Source: Actinacidiphila paucisporea (GTDB lineage: Bacteria; Actinomycetota; Actinomycetes; Streptomycetales; Streptomycetaceae). Taken from it: 64,000 nucleotides of DNA. The position numbers were made by a program, and so were the translations under genes. A model generated the notes under the pieces. It had not been told where the DNA came from. It saw only the letters and a list, made by a program, of their open reading frames with translations, and did no database searches. The first letter of the stretch is position 1. The number at the start of each line of letters is the position of its first letter. This document shows, in pieces, positions 53,645-62,235 of this stretch. The stretch covers positions 311,014 to 375,013 of the forward strand of contig NZ_FRBI01000001.1 of NCBI RefSeq assembly GCF_900142575.1, written 5' to 3'.

Positions 53645-54856
53645 CTACGGCTGGGAGTAGCTGTCCAGGAACCGGCCGATGCGGCCGATCGCCTCGGTCA
53701 GGTCCTCCGCGCGCGGGAGCGTGACGATGCGGAAGTGGTCGGGCTCGATCCAGTTGAAGCCGGTGCCGTGGACGATCATGATCTTCTCGGCCCTGAGCAG
53801 GTCGAGGACCATCTGGCGGTCGTCCTTGATCTTGTAGACCTGCGGGTCGAGCCGCGGGAAGGCGTAGAGCGCGCCCTTGGGCTTCACGCAGGTCACGCCG
53901 GGGATCGCGGTCAGAGCCGCGTACGTGGCGTCCCGCTGGGCCGCGAGGCGGCCGCCGGGCAGGACCAGCGAGGTGATCGACTGGTGGCCGCCGAGCGCGG
54001 TGGCGATCGCGTGCTGGGCCGGCATGTTGGCGCACAGCCGCATGTTGGCCAGGATCGTCAGGCCCTCGATGTAGCTGCCCGCGTGCGTCTTGGGGCCGCA
54101 CACCGCCATCCACCCGCTGCGGTAGCCCGCCACCCGGTAGGCCTTGGACAGGCCGTTGAAGGTGAGGGTGAGCAGGTCGGGGGCGATCGCCGAGGTCGGG
54201 GTGTGCGTGGTGTCGTCGTAGAGGATCTTGTCGTAGATCTCGTCGGAGCAGACCACGAGCCGGTGGCGGCGGGCGATGTCGGTGAGCCCGCGCAGCAGCT
54301 CGTCGTCGTAGACCGCGCCGGTCGGGTTGTTCGGGTTGATGATGACGATCGCCTTGGTGCGGTCGGTCACCTTGCGCTCGATGTCGGCGAGGTCCGGCAT
54401 CCAGTCGGCCTGCTCGTCGCACCGGTAGTGCACCGCCGTGCCGCCGGCCAGCGCGACCGACGCGGTCCACAGCGGATAGTCCGGCGCGGGCACCAGCACC
54501 TCGTCGCCGTCGTCGAGCAGCGCCTGCATCGACATCTGGATCAGCTCGGACACGCCGTTGCCGAGGTAGATGTCCTCGACGTCCAGCGGGATGCCCTTGG
54601 TCTGGTAGTGCTGCATCACCGCCCGCCGCGCCGACAGCAGACCCTTGGCATCGCCGTAGCCGTGCGCGTCCTTCAGGGTGCGCAGCATGTCCTCAAGGAT
54701 CTCGGGCGGGCACTCGAACCCGAACCCGGCGGGATTCCCGGTGTTCAGCTTGAGGATGCGGTGTCCGGCCGCCTCCAGCCGCATCGCCTCCTCAAGAACC
54801 GGACCCCGGATCTCGTAACAGACATTTGCGAGCTTCGTGGACTGGATCACCTGCAT
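53645..54856 (-). CDS. Class I/II PLP aminotransferase (alanine-type)
   Basis: A 403-residue fold-I aminotransferase, most like bacterial AlaA-type alanine-glutamate transaminases, interconverting pyruvate/alanine and 2-oxoglutarate/glutamate. Seen: LKLNTGNPAGFGFECPPEIL, YGDAKGLLSARRAVMQHYQT, NGVSELIQMSMQALL, PAPDYPLWTASVAL, INPNNPTGAVYDDELL, CSDEIYDKILYD, and the PLP lysine FNGLSKAYRVAGYRSGWM (about 248). GAGGG-poor start region, but AAGGTG lies 6 nt before ATG 54856. Separated by 22 nt from the D-aminoacylase gene upstream, so it may belong to that operon. Confidence 0.9.
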   Translation of the reverse strand: MQVIQSTKLANVCYEIRGPVLEEAMRLEAAGHRILKLNTGNPAGFGFECPPEILEDMLRTLKDAHGYGDAKGLLSARRAVMQHYQTKGIPLDVEDIYLGNGVSELIQMSMQALLDDGDEVLVPAPDYPLWTASVALAGGTAVHYRCDEQADWMPDLADIERKVTDRTKAIVIINPNNPTGAVYDDELLRGLTDIARRHRLVVCSDEIYDKILYDDTTHTPTSAIAPDLLTLTFNGLSKAYRVAGYRSGWMAVCGPKTHAGSYIEGLTILANMRLCANMPAQHAIATALGGHQSITSLVLPGGRLAAQRDATYAALTAIPGVTCVKPKGALYAFPRLDPQVYKIKDDRQMVLDLLRAEKIMIVHGTGFNWIEPDHFRIVTLPRAEDLTEAIGRIGRFLDSYSQP

Positions 54857-54877
54857 GCCGGTCACCTTACGGGCACG

Positions 54878-56539
54878 TTACGTCCGCCGCGCGGTGTTTT
54901 TCGCCACCTGGGGGACGCCGGAGGCGGCCCGCCGCGGCGGTCGGGGTGCCGTGTCGGGGCGGGGCGGGCAGGACGCGCCGCGTACCGACCGTCCCGCCAG
55001 GACGTCCGTGCGGCGGCCGTCCTCGATGACGAAGCGGCCGTCGATCAGGACGTGCGGGATGCCGGTCGGCAGGCGGCGCGGCCGCTCGTAGGTGGCGCCC
55101 GACGCGACGGTCGCCGGGTCGAAGAGGACCAGGTCGGCGCGGTGGCCCTCGCGGATCAGGCCGCGGTCGGAGAGGCGCAGGCGGGCGGCGGGGCGGCCGG
55201 TCAGGTGGGCGACGCACTCCTCCAGGGTGAGGACGCCGAGCTCGCGCACGTAGTGGCCCAGGTAGTGCGGGAAGGTGCCGTACGCCCGCGGGTGCGGCTT
55301 CGCGCCGTGCAGGATGCCGTCGGAGCCGGCCGTGTGGGTGCGGTGCCGCATCACCGTACGGACGTTCCGCTCGTCGCCGACGTGCTGCAGGATCGTCGTC
55401 CCGAGCCGGTCGGCCAGCAGCAGCGCGCGGGCCGCCGGCCAGCCGCCGAGGCGGGTGCCGACCCGGTCGGCCAGAGCCGGGTCCGCGGTGCCCGACACCT
55501 CGATCGTGGACCAGTCCATCGGCACCCCGTGGCTGCCGTCCGACCCCTCGACCTCCAGGGCGTGCCTGATGCGCTCGGCCGTGGGCGCGTCGCGCAGCCT
55601 GGCCAGCGTCGCCTCGGGGCCGCCGACCGCCGCCCAGCTGGGCAGCAGCGCGGCCAGCGTCGTGCAGCCGGCCGTGTACGGGTAGCTGTCCAGCGTGATG
55701 TCGGCGCCCTCCGCCAGCGCCTTGTCCAGCACGTCGAGCAGGTCGGCGGCGCGGCCCGCGTTGACGTCGAAGTTCATCGTGGCGTGCGCCAGGTGCAGTG
55801 GGCAGCCGGCGTTCCTGGCGACCGCGATCATCTCCTCGTACGCCCGCAGGGCGCCGGCGCCGTACGAACGGTGGTGCGGGCAGTAGTAGCCGCCGTGGTC
55901 GGCGACCACCCGGCACAACTCGGTCAGCTCGGCGTCCGGCGCGTACATCCCCGGGGTGTAGGTCAGCCCCGACGACATCCCCACCGCGCCCTGCGCCATG
56001 CCCTCGGCGACCAGCCGCTTCATCTCCCGCAGCTCGTCCGGCGAGGCCGGCCGGTCCTCCCAGCCCACCGCCATCATCCGGACGGTGCCCTGCGGTACGA
56101 GATAGGCCGCGTTGACGGCGACGCCGGCGTCCAGCCGGTCCAGGTACTCCCCGACCGTGCGCCAGTCGAACACCACGCCCGAGCCGTCGCCGTTCCACCC
56201 GGCGATGAGGGTGCGCAGGGTGTCGAGGGTGCGGTCGTCGGCGGGCGCGTACGACAGGCCGTCCTGGCCGAGGACCTCCAGGGTGACGCCCTGCGCCGCC
56301 TTCGCCTCGTGGGCCGGGTCGGTGAGCAGGGCCAGGTCGCTGTGCGCGTGCATGTCGATGAAGCCGGGCGCGAGCACGAGCCCGCGCCCGTCGATCACCC
56401 GGCCGCCGGTCAGGCCCCTGCCGCTGCCGCGGCGCACCTCGACGATCCGCCCGCCCGCGACGGCGACGTCCCCCGTGAAGCCGGGCGCCCCGCTGCCGTC
56501 CACGACGCGGGCGCCCCGCACCACCAAGTCCAAGCCCAT
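54878..56539 (-). CDS. N-acyl-D-amino-acid deacylase (amidohydrolase)
   Basis: A 553-residue zinc amidohydrolase that frees D-amino acids from N-acyl-D-amino acids. LDLVVRGARVVDGSGAPGFT and a metal site FIDMHAHSDLALLTDP (HxH, about 62-66) open the protein. The TIM barrel continues with QGVTLEVLGQDGLSYAPADD, GAVGMSSGLTYTPGMYAPDA (D-aminoacylase signature), HHRSYGAGALRAYEEM (metal His) and HLAHATMNFDV, with catalytic Asp in HTAGSDGILHGAKPHPRAYG. C-terminal 45 residues are disordered and Pro/Arg-rich. Follows the PLP lyase gene by 73 nt on the same strand. D-dipeptidase activity is an alternative. Confidence 0.9.
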   Translation of the reverse strand: MGLDLVVRGARVVDGSGAPGFTGDVAVAGGRIVEVRRGSGRGLTGGRVIDGRGLVLAPGFIDMHAHSDLALLTDPAHEAKAAQGVTLEVLGQDGLSYAPADDRTLDTLRTLIAGWNGDGSGVVFDWRTVGEYLDRLDAGVAVNAAYLVPQGTVRMMAVGWEDRPASPDELREMKRLVAEGMAQGAVGMSSGLTYTPGMYAPDAELTELCRVVADHGGYYCPHHRSYGAGALRAYEEMIAVARNAGCPLHLAHATMNFDVNAGRAADLLDVLDKALAEGADITLDSYPYTAGCTTLAALLPSWAAVGGPEATLARLRDAPTAERIRHALEVEGSDGSHGVPMDWSTIEVSGTADPALADRVGTRLGGWPAARALLLADRLGTTILQHVGDERNVRTVMRHRTHTAGSDGILHGAKPHPRAYGTFPHYLGHYVRELGVLTLEECVAHLTGRPAARLRLSDRGLIREGHRADLVLFDPATVASGATYERPRRLPTGIPHVLIDGRFVIEDGRRTDVLAGRSVRGASCPPRPDTAPRPPRRAASGVPQVAKNTARRT

Positions 56540-56612
56540 GCCGGTGACCCTACGTCCCCCGACCAGCCCCTTCCCCGGCTGCCGGGACCTTCCGTCCTTT
56601 TCCGGCGGACGG

Positions 56613-57887
56613 CTAGAAGAAGGTGCGGACGTAGTCCGTCACGATGCCGTCGGGGGTGGCGACGGGGATGAGCGGCCATTTGTCGAAGGTGGTGCAGGGG
56701 TGCGAGAGGCCCAGGGCGACGAGGTCGCCGACCTCCAGGGCGTCGTCCGGCGGGACGGAGAGCCACAGGTGCTGGTCGGAGATGCCGCTGACGCGCAGCT
56801 CGGGGGGTGCGGGGCGGAGCCCGGCGGGGGAGTGGACGGCCACCGGCGTCGGGAGCCCGAGGTCGTAGGGCGCGTCGCGCTTGCCCGCGTTGAGGAAGGC
56901 CTGCCCCGGCGCCGGCCGGGAGACGACCTGCGCCCAGAGCCGGAAGGCCGGTTCGAGGCGCCCAGGCACCCGGGTGAAGGGCGTCACCCGGGCATAGTGC
57001 GCGTCATCGTGCGTGACGTAGGCCCCGGACCGCAGCAGCGGCAGCACGGGCGCCGACATCGCGCCGATGCCCCCGAAGACGTCCGCGACCGCGTCGAACC
57101 ACGCCGAGCCCCCCGCGCTGATCACGATCCGCTCCGCGTCCGCGAAGGCGCCGCTCCGGTCCAGCTCCGCCGCGAGCGCGACCAGCCGCCGCAGCCAGGC
57201 CCGTACCCGCTCGGGATCGGCGTCCGGCACCTCGCCCTCGTAACCGGCCACGCCGACGAGCCGCAGCCGGTCCGCCGCCCCGACCGCGGCGGCCACGGCG
57301 GCGCAGTCCGCCTCCGTACGGGCCCCGGTCCGCGCGCCGGGCCCGGCGCCGAGTTCGACGACGACGTCGACCCGCCGCCGGGTCCCCGCGGCGAGCAGCA
57401 CCTCGTTCATGAGTTGGACGCCGCGGACCGAATCGACGTAGCAGACGAACGCGAAGTCCGGGTCGGCGTCCAGTTCCGCGGCGAGCCAGCGCAGCGCCGC
57501 CGGGTCGACGAGCTCGTTGGCGAGGAAGACCCGGGGGATGCCGAAGGCGCGGCAGACGCGTAGCTGGTGGGGCACGGCGACGGTGATGCCCCAGGCGCCG
57601 CGCTCGAGCTGGCGGGCGAAGAGCTGCGGGGCCATCGACGTCTTGCCGTGCGGGGCGAAGGCGAGGCCGTGTTCGGTGGTCCAGCCTTCCAGCACGGCGA
57701 GGTTGTGGTCGAGGGCCGCGGCGGACAGCACGAGCAGCGGGGTGGTGAAACCGCCGTCGGCGAGGGTGCGCCGCTGGTCGGCGAGCTCGCCGACGGTGAG
57801 CCCTTCCGCGTCCGGCGGCAGGCCCTTGAAACGGTGGTCGATCCGTTCCTCGCGCAGCGCGGCGACCCGTTCGGCGACGACGTCCAT
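56613..57887 (-). CDS. Fold-III PLP enzyme, D-serine dehydratase / D-threonine aldolase-like
   Basis: A 424-residue alanine-racemase-fold enzyme, often annotated amino-acid deaminase. The PLP lysine lies in AFAPHGKTSMAPQLFARQLE (about 80-98). The C-terminal SHPCTTFDKWPLIP carries the His and Cys that bind zinc in eukaryotic D-serine dehydratase and related D-threonine aldolases. Other landmarks: VFLANELVDPAALRWLAAEL, GAYVTHDDAHYARVTPF. So it probably deaminates D-serine/D-threonine-type substrates, or cleaves beta-hydroxy-D-amino acids. Start ATG 57887 with GGAGGG 5 nt upstream. First gene of the leftward operon, divergent from the kinase-IclR-RidA operon. Confidence 0.85.
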   Translation of the reverse strand: MDVVAERVAALREERIDHRFKGLPPDAEGLTVGELADQRRTLADGGFTTPLLVLSAAALDHNLAVLEGWTTEHGLAFAPHGKTSMAPQLFARQLERGAWGITVAVPHQLRVCRAFGIPRVFLANELVDPAALRWLAAELDADPDFAFVCYVDSVRGVQLMNEVLLAAGTRRRVDVVVELGAGPGARTGARTEADCAAVAAAVGAADRLRLVGVAGYEGEVPDADPERVRAWLRRLVALAAELDRSGAFADAERIVISAGGSAWFDAVADVFGGIGAMSAPVLPLLRSGAYVTHDDAHYARVTPFTRVPGRLEPAFRLWAQVVSRPAPGQAFLNAGKRDAPYDLGLPTPVAVHSPAGLRPAPPELRVSGISDQHLWLSVPPDDALEVGDLVALGLSHPCTTFDKWPLIPVATPDGIVTDYVRTFF

Positions 57888-57909
57888 GCACCCTCCGTAG
57901 CCCGCGAGA

Positions 57910-57928
57910 CGTTGCACAATATGCAACG
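57910..57928. promoter_or_regulatory. IclR-type operator in divergent promoter
   Basis: CGTTGCACAATATGCAACG: perfect 7-bp arms CGTTGCA/TGCAACG around CAATA, 23 nt upstream of the PLP lyase start. It fits the TTGCA-n5-TGCAA style of IclR-family sites, and an IclR gene lies in the divergent operon. Confidence 0.75.
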
Positions 57929-58066
57929 GCCATTGCGTATCGTGTTTCGAGCTGTCTAACATCCGGGCCTGTGCCTGGTCAACGGCGCGGACCCTGTACC
58001 GCGGGCCCGGACCGCAGGCCCGTTCCGCGGACCCGTACCCCCAGCCCTACCCCAGTGAGAGCGAGC

Positions 58067-59113
58067 ATGAGCGTGACGCCGAGCGTGGACGTCGTATGCC
58101 TGGGGGAGTCCATGGTCACCTTCGTGCCGGGCAGCGCCGGGCGGCTGGCCGACGTCCCCGCCTTCCACCGGTCCATCGGCGGCGCCGAGTCGAACGTCGC
58201 GTGCACCCTGGCCCGTACCGGCCACAGCGTCCGCTGGGTCAGCCGGGTCGGCGCCGACGGCTTCGGCGACCACCTGGTGGAGACCATCGCCGGATCCGGT
58301 GTCGACGTCAGCGCGGTCCAGCGCGACCCGCACCGGCCCACCGGCGTCTACTTCCGTACGGCGGGCGAGCGCGCCACCACGCTGGACGCGGCCCCGGGAC
58401 GCGCCGAGGTCGTCTACTACCGCAAAGGCTCCGCCGCCTCCGCGCTGTCGCCCGCGCTGGTGCAGCGCAGGGACGTGTGGGCCGGGCGGGTGCTGCACCT
58501 GACCGGGATCACCTGCGCCCTGTCGGCCACCTGCAAGGCCCTGATGCGGCGGCTCACCCACCGCGAGCCGGGCCGCCCCCTGGTGTCCTTCGACGTCAAC
58601 CACCGGCCCGCGCTGTGGCACGGCGCCGACCCGTGGCTGCTGGCCGAACTCGCCCGCGGCTGCGACCTGGTCTTCGTCGGCGAGGACGAGGCCCAGGCCG
58701 CCTGGGGCCTGGCGGACGCCGACGCGATCCGCGCCGCGCTGCCAGAGCCGGCCACCGTCGTGGTCAAGCAGGGCGCGGGCGGCGCCACCGTCTTCAGCGG
58801 CGGCGAGCGGGTGCACGTACCGGCGCCGGCGGTCGACGTGGTCGCCCACGTGGGCGCGGGCGACGCCTTCGCCGCCGGCTTCCTGTCCGCGACCCTGCGC
58901 GGGCTGCCGCCGCGCGACCGGCTGCGGCACGGCCACCTGCTGGCCGCCGCCGCGCTGACCGCCCCCGGCGACCTCGCGCCGCCGCCCGCCCGCGCGCACG
59001 CCGACGCCCTTGCCGCGCTGGACGACACCGCATGGGGCAGACTGCGACTCGGCCCCGGCTGGACGGACCGGGGCGAGGACCGGGACCGGGACGAGGAGGT
59101 GGTGGGACGGTGA
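58067..59113 (+). CDS. PfkB-family carbohydrate kinase (2-keto-3-deoxygluconate kinase-like)
   Basis: A 348-residue ribokinase-fold sugar kinase. CLGESMVTFVPGSAGRLADV and RSIGGAESNVACTLARTGHS (substrate and PfkB signature 1, about 33-52), VSRVGADGFGDHLVETIAGS, VYFRTAGERATTLDA, then the anion-hole/catalytic VAHVGAGDAFAAGFLSATLR (about 260, Asp of GAGDAF). Resembles KDG kinases, phosphorylating a keto-sugar acid; the substrate is inferred. Start ATG 58067. The stop overlaps the iclR GTG by 4 nt. An unusual member of an otherwise amino-acid-oriented cluster. Confidence 0.88.
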   Translation: MSVTPSVDVVCLGESMVTFVPGSAGRLADVPAFHRSIGGAESNVACTLARTGHSVRWVSRVGADGFGDHLVETIAGSGVDVSAVQRDPHRPTGVYFRTAGERATTLDAAPGRAEVVYYRKGSAASALSPALVQRRDVWAGRVLHLTGITCALSATCKALMRRLTHREPGRPLVSFDVNHRPALWHGADPWLLAELARGCDLVFVGEDEAQAAWGLADADAIRAALPEPATVVVKQGAGGATVFSGGERVHVPAPAVDVVAHVGAGDAFAAGFLSATLRGLPPRDRLRHGHLLAAAALTAPGDLAPPPARAHADALAALDDTAWGRLRLGPGWTDRGEDRDRDEEVVGR

Positions 59114-59919
59114 GTCAGACGGTCGACCGCGCGCTGAGCATCCTGCCGCTGCTCGCCGAGGGGCCCGCGAGCCTGGAACAGGTCGCCACCCGGCTGGACG
59201 TGCACAAGTCCACCGCGCTGCGGCTGCTGCGTACGCTGCACGACCACGGCCTGGTCTACCGCCAGCAGGACCAGCGCTACCGGCTCGGCGCCCGGCTGTT
59301 CGCCCTCGCCCAACAGGCCGTCGAGGCCCTGGACATCCGCGGCATCGCCCACCCGCACCTGGCCGCACTGAACGAACGCACCGGCCACACCGTGCACTTG
59401 GCCGTCTACGAGCAGGGCGAGGTCGTCTACATCGACAAGGTGGAGAGCCGCTACCCGGTCCGCATGTACTCCCGGATCGGCCGCCCGGTCGCCATCACGG
59501 TCGCCGCCGTCGCCAAACTGCTGCTCGCCGACCTGCCGGAGCCGGAGCGCCGGGCGGTCGCCGAAGGCCTCGACTACCCGCGCTACACCCCGCGTTCGAC
59601 GCCGGACGCCGCCGCCTTCCTCGCCGAGCTGGCCCGGGTACGCGACCAGGGCTGGGCCTGCGACCTCGGCGGCCACGAGGAGTCCATCAACTGCGTCGGC
59701 GCCCCGCTGCACGGCCCCGACGGGCGGGTCTGCGCGGCCATGTCGGTGTCGGCGCCCAACGTGGTCGTCACCGCCGAGGAGTTGCTGCGGCTGCGGCCGC
59801 TGATCCTGCGGACCGCCGAGGCGATCGGGGCCGAGCTGTCCGGCGTCGCCGGCCCGTCCTCCCGTGCCGCCGCCCCCGCTGCTGCCTCCCCTTCCGTCAC
59901 GAAAGGCGCGACCCGATGA
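59110..59919 (+). CDS. IclR-family transcriptional regulator
   Basis: A 269-residue regulator: winged helix at 1-60 (QTVDRALSILPLLAEGPASL, RLDVHKSTALRLLRTLHDHG) and an IclR effector domain (IAHPHLAALNERTGHTVHLA, VESRYPVRMYSRIGRPVAIT, CVGAPLHGPDGRVCAAMSVS). The C-terminal tail is Ala/Ser-rich. GTG 59110 overlaps the kinase stop (GTGA), and its own stop overlaps ridA (ATGA), so three coupled genes. It likely controls both divergent operons through the 57910-57928 site. Confidence 0.92.
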   Translation: MSQTVDRALSILPLLAEGPASLEQVATRLDVHKSTALRLLRTLHDHGLVYRQQDQRYRLGARLFALAQQAVEALDIRGIAHPHLAALNERTGHTVHLAVYEQGEVVYIDKVESRYPVRMYSRIGRPVAITVAAVAKLLLADLPEPERRAVAEGLDYPRYTPRSTPDAAAFLAELARVRDQGWACDLGGHEESINCVGAPLHGPDGRVCAAMSVSAPNVVVTAEELLRLRPLILRTAEAIGAELSGVAGPSSRAAAPAAASPSVTKGATR

Positions 59920-60323
59920 CCACCGCCAAGACCGCGATCACCCCGCCGACCCACACCGCGCCCCCGGCGAGGTTCTCGCACGGCGTGCGCAAGGGCGCGA
60001 TCCTCCAGGTCGCGGGCCAGGTCGGCTTCCTGCCCGCCATCGAGGGCCGTCCGCCGACCCCGGCCGGCCCCACCCTGCGCGCCCAGGTCCTCCAGACCCT
60101 CGCCAACGTCCAGTCGGTCCTGGAGGCCGGGGGCGCGTCCTGGGAGGACGCGGTCATGGTCCGCGTCTACCTGACGGACACGGCGCACTTCGCCGAGTTC
60201 AACGAGCTCTACGACGCGTACTTCGCCGCCCTCACCGAGCCCCCGGCCGCCCGCACCACCGTCTACGTGGGCCTCCCGGCCGGCCTCCTGGTCGAGATCG
60301 ACGCGATGGCCGTTCTGGCCTGA
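59916..60323 (+). CDS. ridA: RidA-family enamine/imine deaminase
   Basis: A 135-residue YjgF/YER057c/UK114 protein that hydrolyses reactive 2-aminoacrylate-type enamines made by PLP dehydratases to ketoacids. Seen: FSHGVRKGAILQVAGQVGFL (about 20-39), QVLQTLANVQSVLEAGGASW, VYLTDTAHFAEFNELYDAYF and PPAARTTVYVGLPAGLLVEIDAMAV. The Arg of ARTTV (about 114) that binds the carboxylate in active RidA is present, and Glu near the C-terminus (VEIDA) is kept. It fits as the partner of the fold-III lyase in the divergent operon. Last gene of the kinase-iclR-ridA operon. Confidence 0.9.
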   Translation: MTTAKTAITPPTHTAPPARFSHGVRKGAILQVAGQVGFLPAIEGRPPTPAGPTLRAQVLQTLANVQSVLEAGGASWEDAVMVRVYLTDTAHFAEFNELYDAYFAALTEPPAARTTVYVGLPAGLLVEIDAMAVLA

Positions 60324-60371
60324 TCTCCGCGGGGCGCTGTCCGTGGGGCGAACACGCCCCTGAGGACTCGC

Positions 60372-60408
60372 TCGCCCGGCAGGGCACGGCTCGTGACCTG
60401 CCGGGCGA
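60372..60408. terminator. Bidirectional terminator, 12-bp perfect arms
   Basis: TCGCCCGGCAGG (60372-60383) and CCTGCCGGGCGA (60397-60408) around 13 nt, between convergent ridA and chitinase genes. Confidence 0.75.
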
Positions 60409-60416
60409 ACCGCCGG

Positions 60417-61967
60417 TTACGGCAGGGCGTGGACGTGCGGGCCGACGCCGTTGGACCAGGTGTTCCCGGCGGAGGCGTCCCAGTTCGTCGACCAGGTCAT
60501 CGCGCCGCCGATGCCGGGCCAGGTGGTGGACGGGTGGAAGGTGCCGCAGCCGGTGCCCTTGGCGAGGCAGTCCAGGGCGTTGTTGACGACGGTCGGGCTG
60601 ACGTAGCCGGAGCCGGCCGCGCTGGTGGAGGCGGGGGTGCCGATGCCGACCTGGGACGGTGACAGGCCGGCCTGGATCGCGGTGCAGGCCAGCGTGGTGA
60701 TGAAGTCCACCGAGCCCTGGCTGTAGACGCCGCCGTCGCAGCCGTTCATCGAACCGCTGTTGTAATACTGCGTGTTGACGATGGTCAGGATGTCCTTGAC
60801 CTTCAGCGCGGTGGCCAGGTAATCACTGCCCGCCGACAGCATGTCGATCGTCTGCGGCGCCATCGTGATGATCAGGCCCGAGCCGGCCTTGGCGCTCAGC
60901 GCCCGCAGTGCCTGCGGCATGTAGGTGGAGTCGATGCCGTTCTCCAGGTCGATGTCGACGCCGTTGAAGCCGTACGTCTGCATCAGCGAGTAGACGCTGT
61001 TGGCGAAGTTGGTGGCCGACGCCGAGTCCCGTATCGAGATCGTGCCGTTCTGCCCGCCGACCGAGATGATCACCTTCTTGCCCGCAGCCTGCTTGGCGGC
61101 GATGTCGGCCTTGAACTGCGCGACGCTGTAGCCGAGCGACGGGTCGAGCGTGAAGGACACCGCGCCGGGCGTGGTCGTCGCGTCGGCGAAGGCCACGGCG
61201 ATGATGTCGTACTGGCTCTGCACCTGCGCGATGGTCTGCACGGTGGCGCCGTTGTTGAAGTTCTGCCAGTAGCCGGTGACCTTGTGCTTGGGCAGGCCTC
61301 CCGACGGCGGGGTGGTCGGCGGCGTCGTGGGCGGGGTGGTCGGGGGAGTGGTCGGCGGGGTCGTCGGAGGAGTGGTGGGCGGGGTGGTCGGCGGCGTGGT
61401 GGGCGGGGTGGTGGAGCCGCCGGGGCCCGTCAGGGTGATGTCGTCGGCGAAGTACGCGGGCTGGGCGTACCAGCCGTGCGTGTAGACGGTCACCGAGTGC
61501 GTGCCGGCGCCGGTGGTGAAGTTGACGCTGAGCTGCTGGTAGGAGGACGCGCTCGGCGTCCAGGTCGACGGGTCGGTGCCGCCGGTGCCGGTGGCGCCGA
61601 TGTAGACGTAGGAGCCCTGGACCCACGCGCTGAGCGTGTACTGGGAGTTGGGCTGCACGCTGACGGTCTGCGAGCACTGGCCGGTGTCGCTGCTCGACGG
61701 GGTGGCCTTGAGCGCCCCGGACCCGGAGTGCACCGGGCTGGAGACGGCGGCGCCGCTGCCCGCGGTGCAGGTCCAGTTCGAGAGCCCGCTCTCGAAGCCG
61801 GGGTTGGCGACGAGGTTGGTGGTCGCGGCACTCGCGTCGCCGACGGTGGCGACGGCCACGCCCGCGCCGATCACCGCCGCCGCGCTCAGTGCGGCGACCG
61901 TACGCTGCCTGACGGTCGGTCTGCGGTGTGTCCTGCCGGCTCGATTCGCGTGCGATGCACGTTCCAC
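60417..61967 (-). CDS. Secreted GH18 chitinase with N-terminal carbohydrate-binding module
   Basis: A 516-residue extracellular chitinase. Signal peptide at about 1-48 (RPTVRQRTVAALSAAAVIGA, cleaving after DASA). CBM4_9-like module at about 50-185 (NLVANPGFESGLSNWTCTAG). Nine TTPP repeats form the linker (about 187-222). The GH18 domain (from about 230: KVTGYWQNFNNGATVQTIAQ) has VIISVGGQNG and the catalytic FNGVDIDLENG, where the first Asp of DxxDxDxE is Asn while the acid Glu is intact. Later MAPQTIDML and GAMTWSTNWD. GTG 61967 has AGGAGG 6 nt upstream. A DasR-like operator at 62075-62088 predicts N-acetylglucosamine control. Confidence 0.92.
   Translation of the reverse strand: MERASHANRAGRTHRRPTVRQRTVAALSAAAVIGAGVAVATVGDASAATTNLVANPGFESGLSNWTCTAGSGAAVSSPVHSGSGALKATPSSSDTGQCSQTVSVQPNSQYTLSAWVQGSYVYIGATGTGGTDPSTWTPSASSYQQLSVNFTTGAGTHSVTVYTHGWYAQPAYFADDITLTGPGGSTTPPTTPPTTPPTTPPTTPPTTPPTTPPTTPPTTPPSGGLPKHKVTGYWQNFNNGATVQTIAQVQSQYDIIAVAFADATTTPGAVSFTLDPSLGYSVAQFKADIAAKQAAGKKVIISVGGQNGTISIRDSASATNFANSVYSLMQTYGFNGVDIDLENGIDSTYMPQALRALSAKAGSGLIITMAPQTIDMLSAGSDYLATALKVKDILTIVNTQYYNSGSMNGCDGGVYSQGSVDFITTLACTAIQAGLSPSQVGIGTPASTSAAGSGYVSPTVVNNALDCLAKGTGCGTFHPSTTWPGIGGAMTWSTNWDASAGNTWSNGVGPHVHALP
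61309..61416. repeat. 12-bp minisatellite coding the (TTPP)9 linker
   Basis: Nine 12-bp units (consensus GGGGTGGTCGGC on the plus strand) inside the chitinase gene, coding Thr-Thr-Pro-Pro. Such linkers vary in length by slippage without a frame change. Confidence 0.92.
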
Positions 61968-62074
61968 GACTGCCTCCTGGGGGCAAGGAGTGGGGGGGGG
62001 TGGTGGGAGTGCGGGTGACCGGGAAGTCCGGGCAGGCCCTCGGGATTACCGGGATGGCCCGGTAAGGGAGAAAG

Positions 62075-62088
62075 TTGGTCCAGACCAA
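62075..62088. promoter_or_regulatory. DasR-responsive-element-like operator at chitinase promoter
   Basis: TTGGTCCAGACCAA has perfect TTGGTC/GACCAA arms and matches 11 of 12 core positions of the recalled Streptomyces dre core TGGTCTAGACCA. It lies 108 nt upstream of the chitinase GTG. DasR is the GntR-family repressor of chitin and GlcNAc genes. Confidence 0.8.
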
Positions 62089-62235
62089 TTGGGTTGTCAA
62101 GACCTCTTGCGGACAGCCGCCGTTCACCATTGCCGATCCGCAACTTTGCGCACCCGATCCGCTACACATCGATAAGCTGACGAGCGAAAATCGCCAGGCC
62201 GCAGGGCCGAACCGGCGGAAAGGAGGAGGTTCCGG

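Noticed and set aside
53735-56671. Very long open frame opposite the aminotransferase and D-aminoacylase genes
   Set aside because: High G/C third positions leave antisense frames open by chance. The translation is low-complexity Arg/Val/Ala with no family motif, while the minus-strand genes have full motif sets.
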